This document shows positions 18,361-27,360 of a DNA stretch of 64,000 bases, piece by piece. A program made the position numbers and the translations under genes. This stretch comes from Bacteroidetes bacterium RIFCSPLOWO2_12_FULL_37_12. GTDB taxonomy: Bacteria > Bacteroidota > Bacteroidia > 2-12-FULL-37-12. Below the pieces are notes generated by a model. That model was not told the origin of the DNA. It searched no databases and was given only the letters and a program-made list of their open reading frames with translations. The stretch is from positions 62,001 through 126,000 of the forward strand of contig MEPC01000002.1 in assembly GCA_001769655.1 (NCBI GenBank). The letters are read 5' to 3'. Position 1 is the stretch's first letter, and the number at the start of each line of letters is the position of its first letter.

Positions 18361-18990
18361 ATGTCTAGTATGAATTCAAAACTACTACTTTCCTATTTTC
18401 CTGCAATTACTGCATTACAATTAGAAAAATTAGAGCAATATCATTTTCATCTTTCTGAATGGAATAAAAAAATAAATCTGATTTCGGAGAACGATCTGTC
18501 TGATTTCACACTAAAACATTTGCTCCCGTCTTTATCCGTTTTGAAATGTATGAAATTGCATGATGGAATGAATGTGCTGGATGTTGGAACGGGAGGAGGA
18601 TTACCCGGAATTCCTCTTGCCATAATGCTAAATCAGTTGAATTTTATGTTGATTGATTCAACCGGAAAGAAAGTAAATGCTGTCACAGATATTGCGGAGA
18701 AGTTGAATTTAAAAAATGTCAAAGTTCTCAAAAGGAGAGGAGAGGATCTTACCGGAAAATTTCATCTTATTCTTACCCGAGCGGCATTGAAAATTAATGA
18801 TAGCATTGTTTGGTTGAGAAAATTGGTAGATAATGAGGGAAGTTCTTTTTTTAAAAGCAGAATCATTTATTTCAAGGGCGGCAATCTGAATGATGAATTA
18901 AAAAATATAAAATACAGGTTTAAAATTTTGCATTTAAGTAACTATTATCAGGAAGATTATTTTAATGAGAAAATGCTCGTTTGTTTTTAA
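18361..18990 (+). CDS. rsmG: 16S rRNA (guanine-527-N7)-methyltransferase
   Basis: 209 residues. The SAM-binding motif VLDVGTGGGLPGIPLAI, LNLKNVKVLKRRGED and the LTRAAL region match RsmG, and the N-terminal half has the expected FHLSEWNKKINLIS helix. Three in-frame ATGs are possible (18340, 18361, 18370); 18340 lies inside the sigma-factor gene, so I prefer 18361, which directly follows its stop, without excluding 18370. The family methylates G527 in 16S rRNA and loss gives low-level streptomycin resistance. Confidence 0.92.
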   Translation: MSSMNSKLLLSYFPAITALQLEKLEQYHFHLSEWNKKINLISENDLSDFTLKHLLPSLSVLKCMKLHDGMNVLDVGTGGGLPGIPLAIMLNQLNFMLIDSTGKKVNAVTDIAEKLNLKNVKVLKRRGEDLTGKFHLILTRAALKINDSIVWLRKLVDNEGSSFFKSRIIYFKGGNLNDELKNIKYRFKILHLSNYYQEDYFNEKMLVCF

Positions 18991-19057
18991 TTCACTTAAA
19001 AATGAACGGCGAAGCAATTCTCAAAACTATGATTACAATTCAGGTGCAAAAAAAATT

Positions 19058-19133
19058 GAGCCACGGATTGCACCGATTGTTTTTTTAAAATAATAACCTT
19101 TTCCATTTTTTTTATCCGTGTAATCAGTGGCAA
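19058..19133. repeat. Inverted repeat between convergent genes
   Basis: The left arm GCCACGGATTGCACCGATTG and the right arm ATCCGTGTAATCAGTGGC are complementary apart from mismatches and enclose a T-rich loop. It lies between the ends of rsmG and the small unknown gene and may act as a bidirectional terminator. A close relative is at 54046-54117. Confidence 0.72.
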
Positions 19134-19167
19134 AGAAAAAATCCAACTGCACAGTTTCTAATGTCCT

Positions 19168-19617
19168 TTAAAATAATTTCTTCATCTCAGCCCAAAGATT
19201 CTTTTTATTCATTGCATTAGTCATAATGGCGGATAAATCTTCTGATAATAAATAATTAGCGCCTTCATGATAAACCGTTTGGAAGTATGAACTCAACCCC
19301 TCTATTTTCAGTTCGCCGGGTGTCACTCCAAATAATAATATATTGGGAGAATTTTCAGGGTTGCTTGATTCTTTTACACGATTCCTGAATAAAGCTAAAT
19401 CCTTAAAAAAAACGGATTTGATTTTTTCAGGAGCCCCCGGGATGGAACTTTTTAGTTTTCCGAGAAATTCATTTATTTCCGAGTTTTCTTTGAGTCCCAA
19501 TTCTTCTTTCACTCCTATCAACCATTTCAATTTGGTATCTTGTTTTGAATTTTTATTTTTGGTTTTATCTGATGTATAAATAGTAGAAGTCAAAAAGTAC
19601 GGGAGATATTGATTCAT
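19168..19617 (-). CDS. Small protein of unknown function
   Basis: 149 residues, charged and probably soluble, with no signal peptide or membrane segment. Between the lysine-rich region (residues 17-32) and the end are GVKEELGLKENSEINEFL and ILLFGVTPGELKIEGLSSYF, which look like a real globular protein. I do not recognise the family. It is convergent with rsmG and divergent from the beta-propeller gene, so it is probably transcribed alone. Codon use is similar to its neighbours. Confidence 0.6.
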   Translation of the reverse strand: MNQYLPYFLTSTIYTSDKTKNKNSKQDTKLKWLIGVKEELGLKENSEINEFLGKLKSSIPGAPEKIKSVFFKDLALFRNRVKESSNPENSPNILLFGVTPGELKIEGLSSYFQTVYHEGANYLLSEDLSAIMTNAMNKKNLWAEMKKLF

Positions 19618-19686
19618 AGCGCTATTAATTACCGGACAATTATATGAATAATTTAAGGTAAAGTACTTTTTTTTACTTTTTTTTTG

Positions 19687-19694
19687 TAACTTTG
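19687..19694 (+). promoter_or_regulatory. Candidate -7 box for the beta-propeller gene
   Basis: TAACTTTG followed by CA, a very typical Bacteroidota -7 element preceded by a T-rich run. It lies about 120 bp before the start at 19817, implying a leader of roughly 115 nt. Confidence 0.5.
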
Positions 19695-19816
19695 CAACGT
19701 GCTAAAAATATGACAAAAGTCAATTTAAAACACCTCATTATTAAGTAGTTATGTATATTCCAAAATTTCTTAAAATAAATTTGGAGTTTGTTTTTTAATG
19801 CCTTATCTTTACCCTG

Positions 19817-21214
19817 ATGAAGAAGTCCTCAAAATTTATCAAATTCCTGTTGCTGACGTTTTTTGGTTTGCTCAGTGAAAGTGAACTGCTTTTTTCGCAA
19901 GCCGTTCGTCAGGAATGGGCAATAAAATATAATGGTAAAACCAATAAAGAAGACATATGTACCGGAATTGCAGTGGACGATGATGGTTCTGTATATATAA
20001 CAGGTTATTCAAATATCAGCGGTTCGGATCTCGATTATCTAACTATAAAATATACTTCAGAAGGCAAACAAAAATGGTTAAAATCTTATGGCACACCAAA
20101 AACTGTTTGGGGAGTGAGCATGGATCAGGCACAGGCAATTACTATTGATAAAAATGGTTTTATTTATGTCACCGGCTGGAGTTCCGGGAACGTGAGAACT
20201 GATTATGCCACTATTAAATATAATAATGCAGGAAAACAACAATGGGTTACTCCCTATACTGGCAAATCAAATATTATGGACGAGGCATATTGGATCGCGG
20301 TAGATGAAAACGGAAATGTGTATGTTACAGGACATAGCTACGGTGATCTACCAACTTCCAAAGACCTTATGACGACCGTTAAATATAATACACTTGGCAA
20401 GCAGAAATGGATATTTAATTTCGATGAGAAATCTGATATAATTTCGCAACCACAATTTGTCAGGATTGATAAAAAAGGAAATGTATATATAGTAGGCGGT
20501 AGTGCAAATTTTGATGGAAGTGGTGAGTTTGATTATACCATTATCAAACTTGACTCATTAGGAAAAATGAAATGGCGTCAGACGTATGATGGACCAGGAA
20601 ACGCACATGATATGGCTGAGAGCGTTGCGATTGATGACAACGGTAATGTATATGTGACCGGGGTAAGCACTACTCAAAAGAAAAAAGGTAAAGAGGTCTT
20701 TGCGACAATTAAATATAATGAAGAGGGTAATAAAGAATGGGAAACCTTCTACGGTGGTCCGAATGAAAAGGCGCAAGCATCGGCAAACAGGATAGGAGTT
20801 GATGAAACAGGAAATGTGTACGTGGGAGGGAGTTTGCGATTATCAAGCCGTTCCGAAAATATTGCCGTTGTTAAATACGATAATAAGGGTACTCAACAAT
20901 GGGTTACCATTTATTCTGGACCAGAAAATTATGATAAAATAAATGACATGGTGGTTTCTAAAAAGGGTAACGTATATATAGTGGGGAGCAGTGAAGGCGC
21001 CGGAACGGACAATGATATTATCACCATCCGTTACGATGTCGCTGGTAATAAAACATGGGAGGAAAGGTTTAATGGTCCTAAAGATAAAAACGATTATGGT
21101 GTAGCAATTTGCCTTGATAAAAATGAGAATGTCTATGTTACCGGTGTCATTAAAGCCAAAAAAGGGAAAGATGACATTATCACTATCAAATACTCTCAGA
21201 ATCTACCGAAATAA
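19817..21214 (+). CDS. Secreted SBBP-type beta-propeller protein
   Basis: 465 residues. A signal peptide (about 1-27, ending FSQA) precedes about seven repeats of roughly 55 residues, each with a pattern like G.VYVTGYS..., DY.TIKYN..GK.QW. These are SBBP (seven-bladed beta-propeller) repeats, so a seven-bladed propeller is likely. No type IX sorting tail or transmembrane segment is visible at the C-terminus (ITIKYSQNLPK), so it may be periplasmic or exported. Ligand unknown. It is transcribed toward aroE and ends 8 bp before the aroE stop. Confidence 0.85.
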   Translation: MKKSSKFIKFLLLTFFGLLSESELLFSQAVRQEWAIKYNGKTNKEDICTGIAVDDDGSVYITGYSNISGSDLDYLTIKYTSEGKQKWLKSYGTPKTVWGVSMDQAQAITIDKNGFIYVTGWSSGNVRTDYATIKYNNAGKQQWVTPYTGKSNIMDEAYWIAVDENGNVYVTGHSYGDLPTSKDLMTTVKYNTLGKQKWIFNFDEKSDIISQPQFVRIDKKGNVYIVGGSANFDGSGEFDYTIIKLDSLGKMKWRQTYDGPGNAHDMAESVAIDDNGNVYVTGVSTTQKKKGKEVFATIKYNEEGNKEWETFYGGPNEKAQASANRIGVDETGNVYVGGSLRLSSRSENIAVVKYDNKGTQQWVTIYSGPENYDKINDMVVSKKGNVYIVGSSEGAGTDNDIITIRYDVAGNKTWEERFNGPKDKNDYGVAICLDKNENVYVTGVIKAKKGKDDIITIKYSQNLPK

Positions 21215-21222
21215 AATAGTTT

Positions 21223-22005
21223 TTAAACTCCCCAAATCTCACCTGCTTTTTCTGCCTGAAAAATCAGCATCTCAAAACCGTTTTTAATTTTAGCGCCTTG
21301 CAAGGAAGCGTTTTTCAGAAATATTGTTTCTTCAGGATTGTAGATTAAATCAAATACATAATGTTTTTCAGAAATAAAATGATACGGTATTTCAGGTGTC
21401 ACGTTTATTTCAGGAAACATTCCTACAGGAGTGGTATTGATAATAAGTTGGGTTTTAGCAATATTTTCTTTGTTCAATTCACTGTAATTAAGAATTTTTC
21501 TTGAGGATGGTTTTCTGGAAACAAAGTTAAACGGAATGCCAAGCCGGGAAAGTGAATATCCAACAGCTTTTGCTGAACCACCGGTGCCGAGTATTAATGC
21601 GTTAATTCTCTTTTTCCTATACATATTTTTAGTTTCCAAGTCAATTAAATTTTTCAGGAAACGAACTAAGGATTTTTCAAATCCTAACCAGTCAGTATTA
21701 TAACCAATTAACCGGACAATTTTTCCTTTTCTTTCTATTTTCACTGTATTTACCGCACCTATTTTTTTAGCGTCAGATTCGATGTGATGCAAATAGTTGA
21801 TAATAGTTGTTTTATGAGGAACTGTGACATTAAAGCCGGCAAGATTTTTTTCTTTTTTAATTAAATCAATCAGGGTTGCCAATGATTTTAATGGAAACAA
21901 ATTATAATTATAATTTTTCAATCCTAGCACAGAAAACCGGGCGTTAAAATAAGTACCGGAAAAAGAATGGGAAACGGGGAAGCCGATGAGACCGAAGGTT
22001 TTCAA
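21223..22005 (-). CDS. aroE: Shikimate dehydrogenase
   Basis: 260 residues. The N-terminus GLIGFPVSHSFSGTYFNARF, the catalytic lysine in NVTVPHKT, the NADP-binding GTGGSAKAVGYSLSRLG and NTTPVGMFP are diagnostic. It reduces 3-dehydroshikimate to shikimate in aromatic amino acid synthesis. It overlaps the dedA-like gene by 4 bp (ATGA), so it is translated from the same messenger as the dedA- and comA-like genes upstream. Confidence 0.95.
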   Translation of the reverse strand: MKTFGLIGFPVSHSFSGTYFNARFSVLGLKNYNYNLFPLKSLATLIDLIKKEKNLAGFNVTVPHKTTIINYLHHIESDAKKIGAVNTVKIERKGKIVRLIGYNTDWLGFEKSLVRFLKNLIDLETKNMYRKKRINALILGTGGSAKAVGYSLSRLGIPFNFVSRKPSSRKILNYSELNKENIAKTQLIINTTPVGMFPEINVTPEIPYHFISEKHYVFDLIYNPEETIFLKNASLQGAKIKNGFEMLIFQAEKAGEIWGV

Positions 22006-22640
22006 TTTTTTTTGAATTTACTTCTGATAAATTCAATGATTCCCGGTAAGATGGATAAAAAGATAATGGCAAAAATCACTAACGTAAAATTACTTTTCAC
22101 CAAAGGTATTTCTCCGAAAAAGTATCCTAATAATAGAAAAGAAACTACCCATGCAAATCCACCAAGCAGGTTGAATACTATAAATCTTCCGTAATTCATG
22201 GTACCTATTCCGGCTACAAATGGAGCAAAGGTGCGGATGATGGGAATAAAGCGTGCATAAATTATAGTTTTGCCGCCGTGTTTTTCATAAAATGATTGAG
22301 TGCGCAGTAGGTATTCTTTTTTTAAATATTTATAATTTTTTTCAAAAACCCGTGGTCCGAAAAAATGACCAATAGAGTAGTTTACAGTGTCACCGAGGAC
22401 GGCGGCAACAAATAAAAGTAAAATTAAAGTCATCAGGTTTAAAGAACCTAACGCACAGAAAGTTCCGGCGGCAAATAATAATGAATCTCCGGGAAGCAAG
22501 GGCATAATAACTAATCCGGTTTCAACAAAAATTATCAGAAACAATATCAAATAAGTACTGGTACCATATTGAATGATTATTTCGTGGAGGTGTTTGTCAA
22601 GATGGAGAAAGAGGTCAATAAATTGAGTGATGTAGTGCAT
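22002..22640 (-). CDS. DedA-family membrane protein
   Basis: 212 residues with several hydrophobic segments. The DedA/VTT signatures are visible as FVETGLVIMPLLPGDSLLF and the YARFIPIIRTFAPFVAGIG region, and GHFFGPRVFEKNYKYLKKE between them. DedA proteins are proposed lipid flippases for undecaprenyl phosphate or phosphatidylethanolamine. It overlaps the comA-like gene by one base (TAATG) and aroE by four. Confidence 0.92.
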   Translation of the reverse strand: MHYITQFIDLFLHLDKHLHEIIIQYGTSTYLILFLIIFVETGLVIMPLLPGDSLLFAAGTFCALGSLNLMTLILLLFVAAVLGDTVNYSIGHFFGPRVFEKNYKYLKKEYLLRTQSFYEKHGGKTIIYARFIPIIRTFAPFVAGIGTMNYGRFIVFNLLGGFAWVVSFLLLGYFFGEIPLVKSNFTLVIFAIIFLSILPGIIEFIRSKFKKN

Positions 22641-23446
22641 TATTTATTATTATTTCCTTTATGTGAGTCAACAACGATTTCTTTTGCGGTTCTGGAAAAA
22701 TGATGAAAGGTGTCATTTCTTAGTCCGAGACGCAACGTTTCAAGAGGTATAACTTCGTTAGGTGGAATATTTCCCAGATTTGCGTTAGAACCCAATTGTT
22801 TTATAAACCAGCTTTGTTGTGATTTCAAAGGGGCTTCCCAAATAATGGATTCATGAGGAACTTTGGTTAGTATTTCATCTACCAATCCGGTACGAACTTC
22901 ATGATTTGATTCAAAGACACCCACATTTCCACCTTCACGCGCTTCTGCAATCACTTTCCATGCTCCGGCTGTGATTTCTTTTTCCATTAATTCTATCCAT
23001 TTATAGGGGGGAATATTTACATTGGCATCTTTGGAACCCACTTCAGAAACCACAATTACCTTTTTAGAAAGGGTTTTTATATATTCACATTTCTTTTTAT
23101 GGTCTAATTTAATGGAACCATCAGAAACCTCAGAAAGTTTTAATTCATATTTATCAATCAAAGAGAGATACTTATCAAATTGTCCGTGTGAAATAAAAAT
23201 TTCAAATAAAGTTCCACCGAAACATACATTCATTCCTGCAGAGTGATACACAGAAAGTTTTTCTTCCAATGAGGGAGTAAGAACAGCTGTAGCCCATCCT
23301 AATTTAATAATGTCTGTGTAATTTTTGGAAACGGAAATAAAATCTTCCGCCTCACGCACGCTTAATCCTTTATCCATTACAACAGTTAAACCGTTTTTCC
23401 TTGGTTTGGAGGTTCTTTCAGGTAAATCGGGGATTGTAAAATTCAT
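22640..23446 (-). CDS. comA: Phosphosulfolactate synthase (ComA family)
   Basis: 268 residues, a TIM-barrel PSL synthase. Conserved-looking segments include TVVMDKGLSVREAEDFI, IIKLGWATAVLTP, VCFGGTLFEIF, EVSDGSIKL, EVGSKDANV and IAEAREGGNVGVFE. The family adds sulfite to phosphoenolpyruvate to give phosphosulfolactate, known from coenzyme M synthesis in methanogens and also used for sulfolactate in some bacteria. Here no methanogenesis genes are present; a role in sulfonate or sulfonolipid precursor supply is possible but is inference. It is the first gene of the comA-dedA-aroE overlapping group. Confidence 0.88.
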   Translation of the reverse strand: MNFTIPDLPERTSKPRKNGLTVVMDKGLSVREAEDFISVSKNYTDIIKLGWATAVLTPSLEEKLSVYHSAGMNVCFGGTLFEIFISHGQFDKYLSLIDKYELKLSEVSDGSIKLDHKKKCEYIKTLSKKVIVVSEVGSKDANVNIPPYKWIELMEKEITAGAWKVIAEAREGGNVGVFESNHEVRTGLVDEILTKVPHESIIWEAPLKSQQSWFIKQLGSNANLGNIPPNEVIPLETLRLGLRNDTFHHFSRTAKEIVVDSHKGNNNK

Positions 23447-23488
23447 AGAGGTTGGGTTTAATAGTGTGAAATATTGAAAATTGTCTGA

Positions 23489-24889
23489 TTAATACTTCTC
23501 CATAAACTTCACAATCTCCTTATGGTTTGTAATTTTTATAAAATCCTTTTTAAATGATTTAGGAAGTGTAGGATTAAGTTCAAATGCTTTTCTGAGAAAC
23601 CGTAATGCTCTTTTAATTTTATTTTGTGATAATAAATAAATAGCAAGGCGATAATTTACATCAGCATCAGAAGGTAATTGAGCAACGGCGACTTTTAAAA
23701 TTTGAGCCGCTTCTTCACAAAAACCCAGTTCGTAAACGACCCCTGACCAGTCGAGCCAGATATACTTGTAATTTGGAAACAGGGTAGCGGCTTCCTGATA
23801 AAGATGTATAGTACGCAATAAATGTCCTGTTTTAAACTCAAGTTCAGCCAGCGTAAGCCAATAGTCAGGATTCTTTTCTTCAAGGGCTAATGCCTTTTTA
23901 AGCGCATGCTTTGCTTCCTTAAAATTTTTAACGGCATCATACGAAAGGGCAAGTCCAAACCATGCTTCAGACATTTTGTTATTCATTTCAAGAGCATTCG
24001 TAAAAAACCTTTTTGCGTTTTCCCATTTTTTAATTTTAAAATTACACTCGCCTATGCAACAAAGTGTTTCAGGAGAAGGACCCTCATATTCCATGGTGCT
24101 AAAAAACAGGGGAAGCGCTTTTTCATAGTCACCCATTTCAATATACGTATTACCCATATTAAAATATGCGGACGAAAAGTCCTTTTTTATCAAGACAGCA
24201 TATTCAGTAGCATCTAACGCATCCTGAAAGCGATGCAATTTGCTATACACAATTCCAAGGTTATACCACGCAATATGAGAGTAGGGCTGGTAGTCAATAA
24301 ATTTTTCATACAAGCGGGCACTTTTTTCTCCATGACCTATAACATCATAGCAAAAAGCAAGGTCATAGATTGCATCTTCGTGTTCGGGATCTTTTTCCAG
24401 ACATTTTTCATAGAAAAAAACTGCCTTTTCATAATCTTCAATGTTCTGATAAACCTCTCCCTTCTGATAATAGATTTCTTCCGGATATTCTGAAAGTTCC
24501 AATGCTTTGTCTAACCAGAAAATCGCTTCCTGATGTTTTCCTTTTTCTACACAATTGGAAGCCCGCAAACAAAAAATTTCCTCATTGGAAGGGTCAAGTT
24601 TTTGAGCAACATCGAGAATACTCATGGCTTCCACATTTCTTGATAAATCCATTAAGATTTGTGCTTTTTTAATAAGTAATTCAGAAGTAGCCGGGTAAAG
24701 CTTGACCGCATGATTTGTAATATCCAGCGCTTTTTCCAATTTCCCGTTTTGTATGTAATGAGAAATTAAGGATTCACAGGCAGAGAAATCAATGAGTGAT
24801 TTCGGATTATTTTCGAAAAGCTTTTCATAATAGCGGATGTCCTCGTTACCTTCTTCAAAGTGTTCTTCATTGAAGTTTTGGTTGTTCAT
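23489..24889 (-). CDS. Tetratricopeptide repeat protein
   Basis: 466 residues made almost wholly of TPR motifs (about eleven 34-residue units, for example AIFWLDKALELSEYPEEIYY, ALDATEYAVLIKKDFSSAYF and ALPLFFSTMEYEG). No signal peptide or membrane segment is seen, so it is probably cytoplasmic and acts as a binding scaffold. It begins at 24889, just after a TATACCCC island. The neighbouring comA-like gene starts 42 bp downstream, and co-transcription is plausible. Partner unknown. Confidence 0.9.
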   Translation of the reverse strand: MNNQNFNEEHFEEGNEDIRYYEKLFENNPKSLIDFSACESLISHYIQNGKLEKALDITNHAVKLYPATSELLIKKAQILMDLSRNVEAMSILDVAQKLDPSNEEIFCLRASNCVEKGKHQEAIFWLDKALELSEYPEEIYYQKGEVYQNIEDYEKAVFFYEKCLEKDPEHEDAIYDLAFCYDVIGHGEKSARLYEKFIDYQPYSHIAWYNLGIVYSKLHRFQDALDATEYAVLIKKDFSSAYFNMGNTYIEMGDYEKALPLFFSTMEYEGPSPETLCCIGECNFKIKKWENAKRFFTNALEMNNKMSEAWFGLALSYDAVKNFKEAKHALKKALALEEKNPDYWLTLAELEFKTGHLLRTIHLYQEAATLFPNYKYIWLDWSGVVYELGFCEEAAQILKVAVAQLPSDADVNYRLAIYLLSQNKIKRALRFLRKAFELNPTLPKSFKKDFIKITNHKEIVKFMEKY

Positions 24890-24918
24890 TTTAATGTTTG
24901 GTTTATGATAATGAATTT

Positions 24919-24972
24919 AAATACCTTTATACCCCTATACCCCTATACCCCTATACCTTCATACCTCTGCAC
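24919..24972. repeat. Short TATACCCC island
   Basis: About five units of TATACCCC or TATACCTT between the start of the TPR gene (minus) and glyS (plus). Unlike the other islands it shows only one arm, so no hairpin is evident. Confidence 0.7.
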
Positions 24973-25098
24973 CTACGTATTGTGTATAACTAAAATTTTA
25001 TGTAAGCTTGTATCGGCTTATATGTGGGGATAAAAATAGTATTATCCTTCAAATAAACCACGAAAATACATAAAAAATTTATCCCAAACTTATCAACC

Positions 25099-26574
25099 AT
25101 GTCTAATACAGAGGACTTATTCAAAAAAATTGTATCTCATAGCAAGGAATTTGGCTTTATTTTTCAATCCAGCGAGATTTATGACGAAGGTCTTGCTTCC
25201 GTTTACGATTATGGTCAATTAGGTGCGGAATTAAAGAAAAATCTTCAGAATTATTGGTGGAGAGCCATGACTCAGCTCCATGAAAATGTAACGGGCATTG
25301 ATGCGGCTATTCTCATGCATCCTAAAACATGGAAAGCATCCGGGCATGTGGATAGTTTTAACGACCCGTTGATTGACAACAAGGACTCAAAAAAACGATA
25401 TCGTGCAGATGTATTGCTAGAGGATCAGATTGCGCGTTATCAAAAAAAAGGAAAAGACCGGAATGCCGAAGAATTGAGAGTTGCTTTAGCAGATTGTTTA
25501 AATAATAATGATTTAAACGGTTTACAGCAATTGATTATAGACCATGAAATTGCCTGCCCGTTTTCAGGTACAAGAAACTGGACAGATGTGAGACAATTTA
25601 ATCTTATGTTTTCTACTCAGATGAGTGCCACTGCTGATTCAGGAGCGGGTGAATTATATCTCCGCCCTGAAACCGCTCAGGGAATATTTGTAAATTTTCT
25701 GAACGTTCAAAAAACAGGAGGCATGCGGATTCCCTTCGGGATTGCACAGATTGGAAAGGCATTTCGCAATGAAATTGTGGCACGTCAATTTTTATTCCGT
25801 ATGAGAGAATTTGAGCAGATGGAAATGCAGTTTTTTGTACGAAAAGGGGAGGAGATGAAATGGTTTGAATATTGGAAAAATCAGCGAATGAATTGGATAA
25901 AATCACTGGGAATTCCTGAAGAAAAATTACGTTGGAAAAAACATGATAAGTTAGCTCATTATGCAAACGCCGCTGAAGATATTGAATACGAATTTCCTTT
26001 CGGTTTTAAAGAAATTGAAGGAATTCATTCAAGAACTGATTTTGATTTGAGTCGTCATCAGGAATTTTCAGGGAAAAAGATTCAATATTTTGATAATGAG
26101 ATAAATCAAAATTATGTTCCTTATGTCGTTGAAACTTCGGCAGGATCTGACAGAATTTTTTTTATGCTTTTATGTAATTCATACAAGGAAGAGAAAGTGG
26201 TGGATGGAGAAAAAGAAAAAATTAGAAAATATTTACGGCTCCATCCGGCGCTGGCGCCCGTGAAGGCGGCAATTTTTCCGCTTGTAAATAAAGATGGGTT
26301 ACCGGAAACCGGTAGAAAGATAATGGATGAATTAAAATATGAATTCCGTGTTTTTTATGATGAGCGGGATTCTATCGGGAAGCGATACGCAAAGCAGGAT
26401 CTGGCAGGCACGCCTTTTTGTTTTACAGTGGATCATCAAACCCTACAGGATGAAACTGTTACGGTACGTCATAGAGACGATACACGGCAGGAAAGGTTAA
26501 AGATAGGAACGCTTGCTGATTTTTTGAGGGAGAAGGTTGAAATAAAAGGATTGTTGAAAAGTTTGAATGTGTAG
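25099..26574 (+). CDS. glyS: Glycyl-tRNA synthetase, alpha2 (single-chain) type
   Basis: 491 residues. Class II motifs are visible: an early GLASVYDYGQLGAELK, motif 2 FRNEI followed by REFEQMEMQFF, and motif 3 region in the HPALAPVKAAIFPLVNK and GTPFCFTVDHQT segment that forms the anticodon-binding domain. This is the eukaryote/archaea-like homodimeric GlyRS used by Bacteroidota, not the alpha2beta2 type. The gene stands alone; a palindrome (26577-26605) follows its stop. Confidence 0.96.
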   Translation: MSNTEDLFKKIVSHSKEFGFIFQSSEIYDEGLASVYDYGQLGAELKKNLQNYWWRAMTQLHENVTGIDAAILMHPKTWKASGHVDSFNDPLIDNKDSKKRYRADVLLEDQIARYQKKGKDRNAEELRVALADCLNNNDLNGLQQLIIDHEIACPFSGTRNWTDVRQFNLMFSTQMSATADSGAGELYLRPETAQGIFVNFLNVQKTGGMRIPFGIAQIGKAFRNEIVARQFLFRMREFEQMEMQFFVRKGEEMKWFEYWKNQRMNWIKSLGIPEEKLRWKKHDKLAHYANAAEDIEYEFPFGFKEIEGIHSRTDFDLSRHQEFSGKKIQYFDNEINQNYVPYVVETSAGSDRIFFMLLCNSYKEEKVVDGEKEKIRKYLRLHPALAPVKAAIFPLVNKDGLPETGRKIMDELKYEFRVFYDERDSIGKRYAKQDLAGTPFCFTVDHQTLQDETVTVRHRDDTRQERLKIGTLADFLREKVEIKGLLKSLNV

Positions 26575-26576
26575 GG

Positions 26577-26605
26577 TGTAGCGACACGGTGCACTGTGTC
26601 GCGTT
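26577..26605. repeat. 30-bp palindrome, family copy 2
   Basis: Left arm TGTAGCGACACGGTGCA and right arm pairing to TGTGTCGCGTT. It starts 3 bp after the glyS stop and lies between convergent glyS and tdk, so it could serve as a terminator for both. Confidence 0.72.
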
Positions 26606-26632
26606 GAAATAATTACATTTTTCCGTCGCTCA

Positions 26633-27238
26633 TCACAAAATCCCTTTATCCGGTGATTTTTCCTCCATGCCTTGTAAAAAGCAAGTTCTGCAACGTGGTT
26701 CATACACATCTTTTTCTCCCAATAAAACCTGTTTGGTCATAGTAGATTTACGGTATGAAAAAACAGCAATATTTCCACAACATTGACAGATTGCATGGAC
26801 TTTTGTTACATATTCGGCAAGAGAAAGAAGTTGCGGCATGGGACCAAATGGTTTACCAAGATAATCCATATCAAGACCTGCGATAATTACACGGACTCCT
26901 TCATTGGCGAGTCGTTCACATATCAAAGGTAAATCCATATCAAAAAATTGTGCCTCATCTATTCCTACCACTTCACTTTCAACACCGGTTTCGTAAATAT
27001 CTCTTGAATTTACAACCGGTTTTGATAAAATGGCGTTTTCATCATGACTTACAATTTTTTCAGTATCATAACGGATATCAACCGCCGGCTTAAATAGCTC
27101 GACTTTTTGGTTGGCTATTCTGGCTCTCTTAATCCTGCGGATTAATTCTTCTGTTTTACCGGAAAACATGGAGCCGCAGATGACTTCAATCCAACCGGTT
27201 TTGGCATTGGATTTTCGGATGTGGGGTTCGATGAACAT
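26633..27238 (-). CDS. tdk: Thymidine kinase
   Basis: 201 residues, type II thymidine kinase. The P-loop GSMFSGKTEELIRRIKRA is at about 22-39, the catalytic region GIDEAQFFD follows, and the lasso/zinc region has CQCCGNIAVFSYRK and EPRCRTCF with four cysteines. It phosphorylates thymidine in DNA precursor salvage. Transcribed alone and divergent from the unknown gene at 27361. Confidence 0.97.
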   Translation of the reverse strand: MFIEPHIRKSNAKTGWIEVICGSMFSGKTEELIRRIKRARIANQKVELFKPAVDIRYDTEKIVSHDENAILSKPVVNSRDIYETGVESEVVGIDEAQFFDMDLPLICERLANEGVRVIIAGLDMDYLGKPFGPMPQLLSLAEYVTKVHAICQCCGNIAVFSYRKSTMTKQVLLGEKDVYEPRCRTCFLQGMEEKSPDKGIL

Positions 27239-27360
27239 GGGTGGTTTGTTGATTAGAGAGGGATATAAATATAGTTTTTAGTGGTGTAATTAAACAATAT
27301 ATGGATAAGAACCGTTGAAAGTTCAAAAATTTTTCTGAAATTTGTCCAACTAAAAAAATC

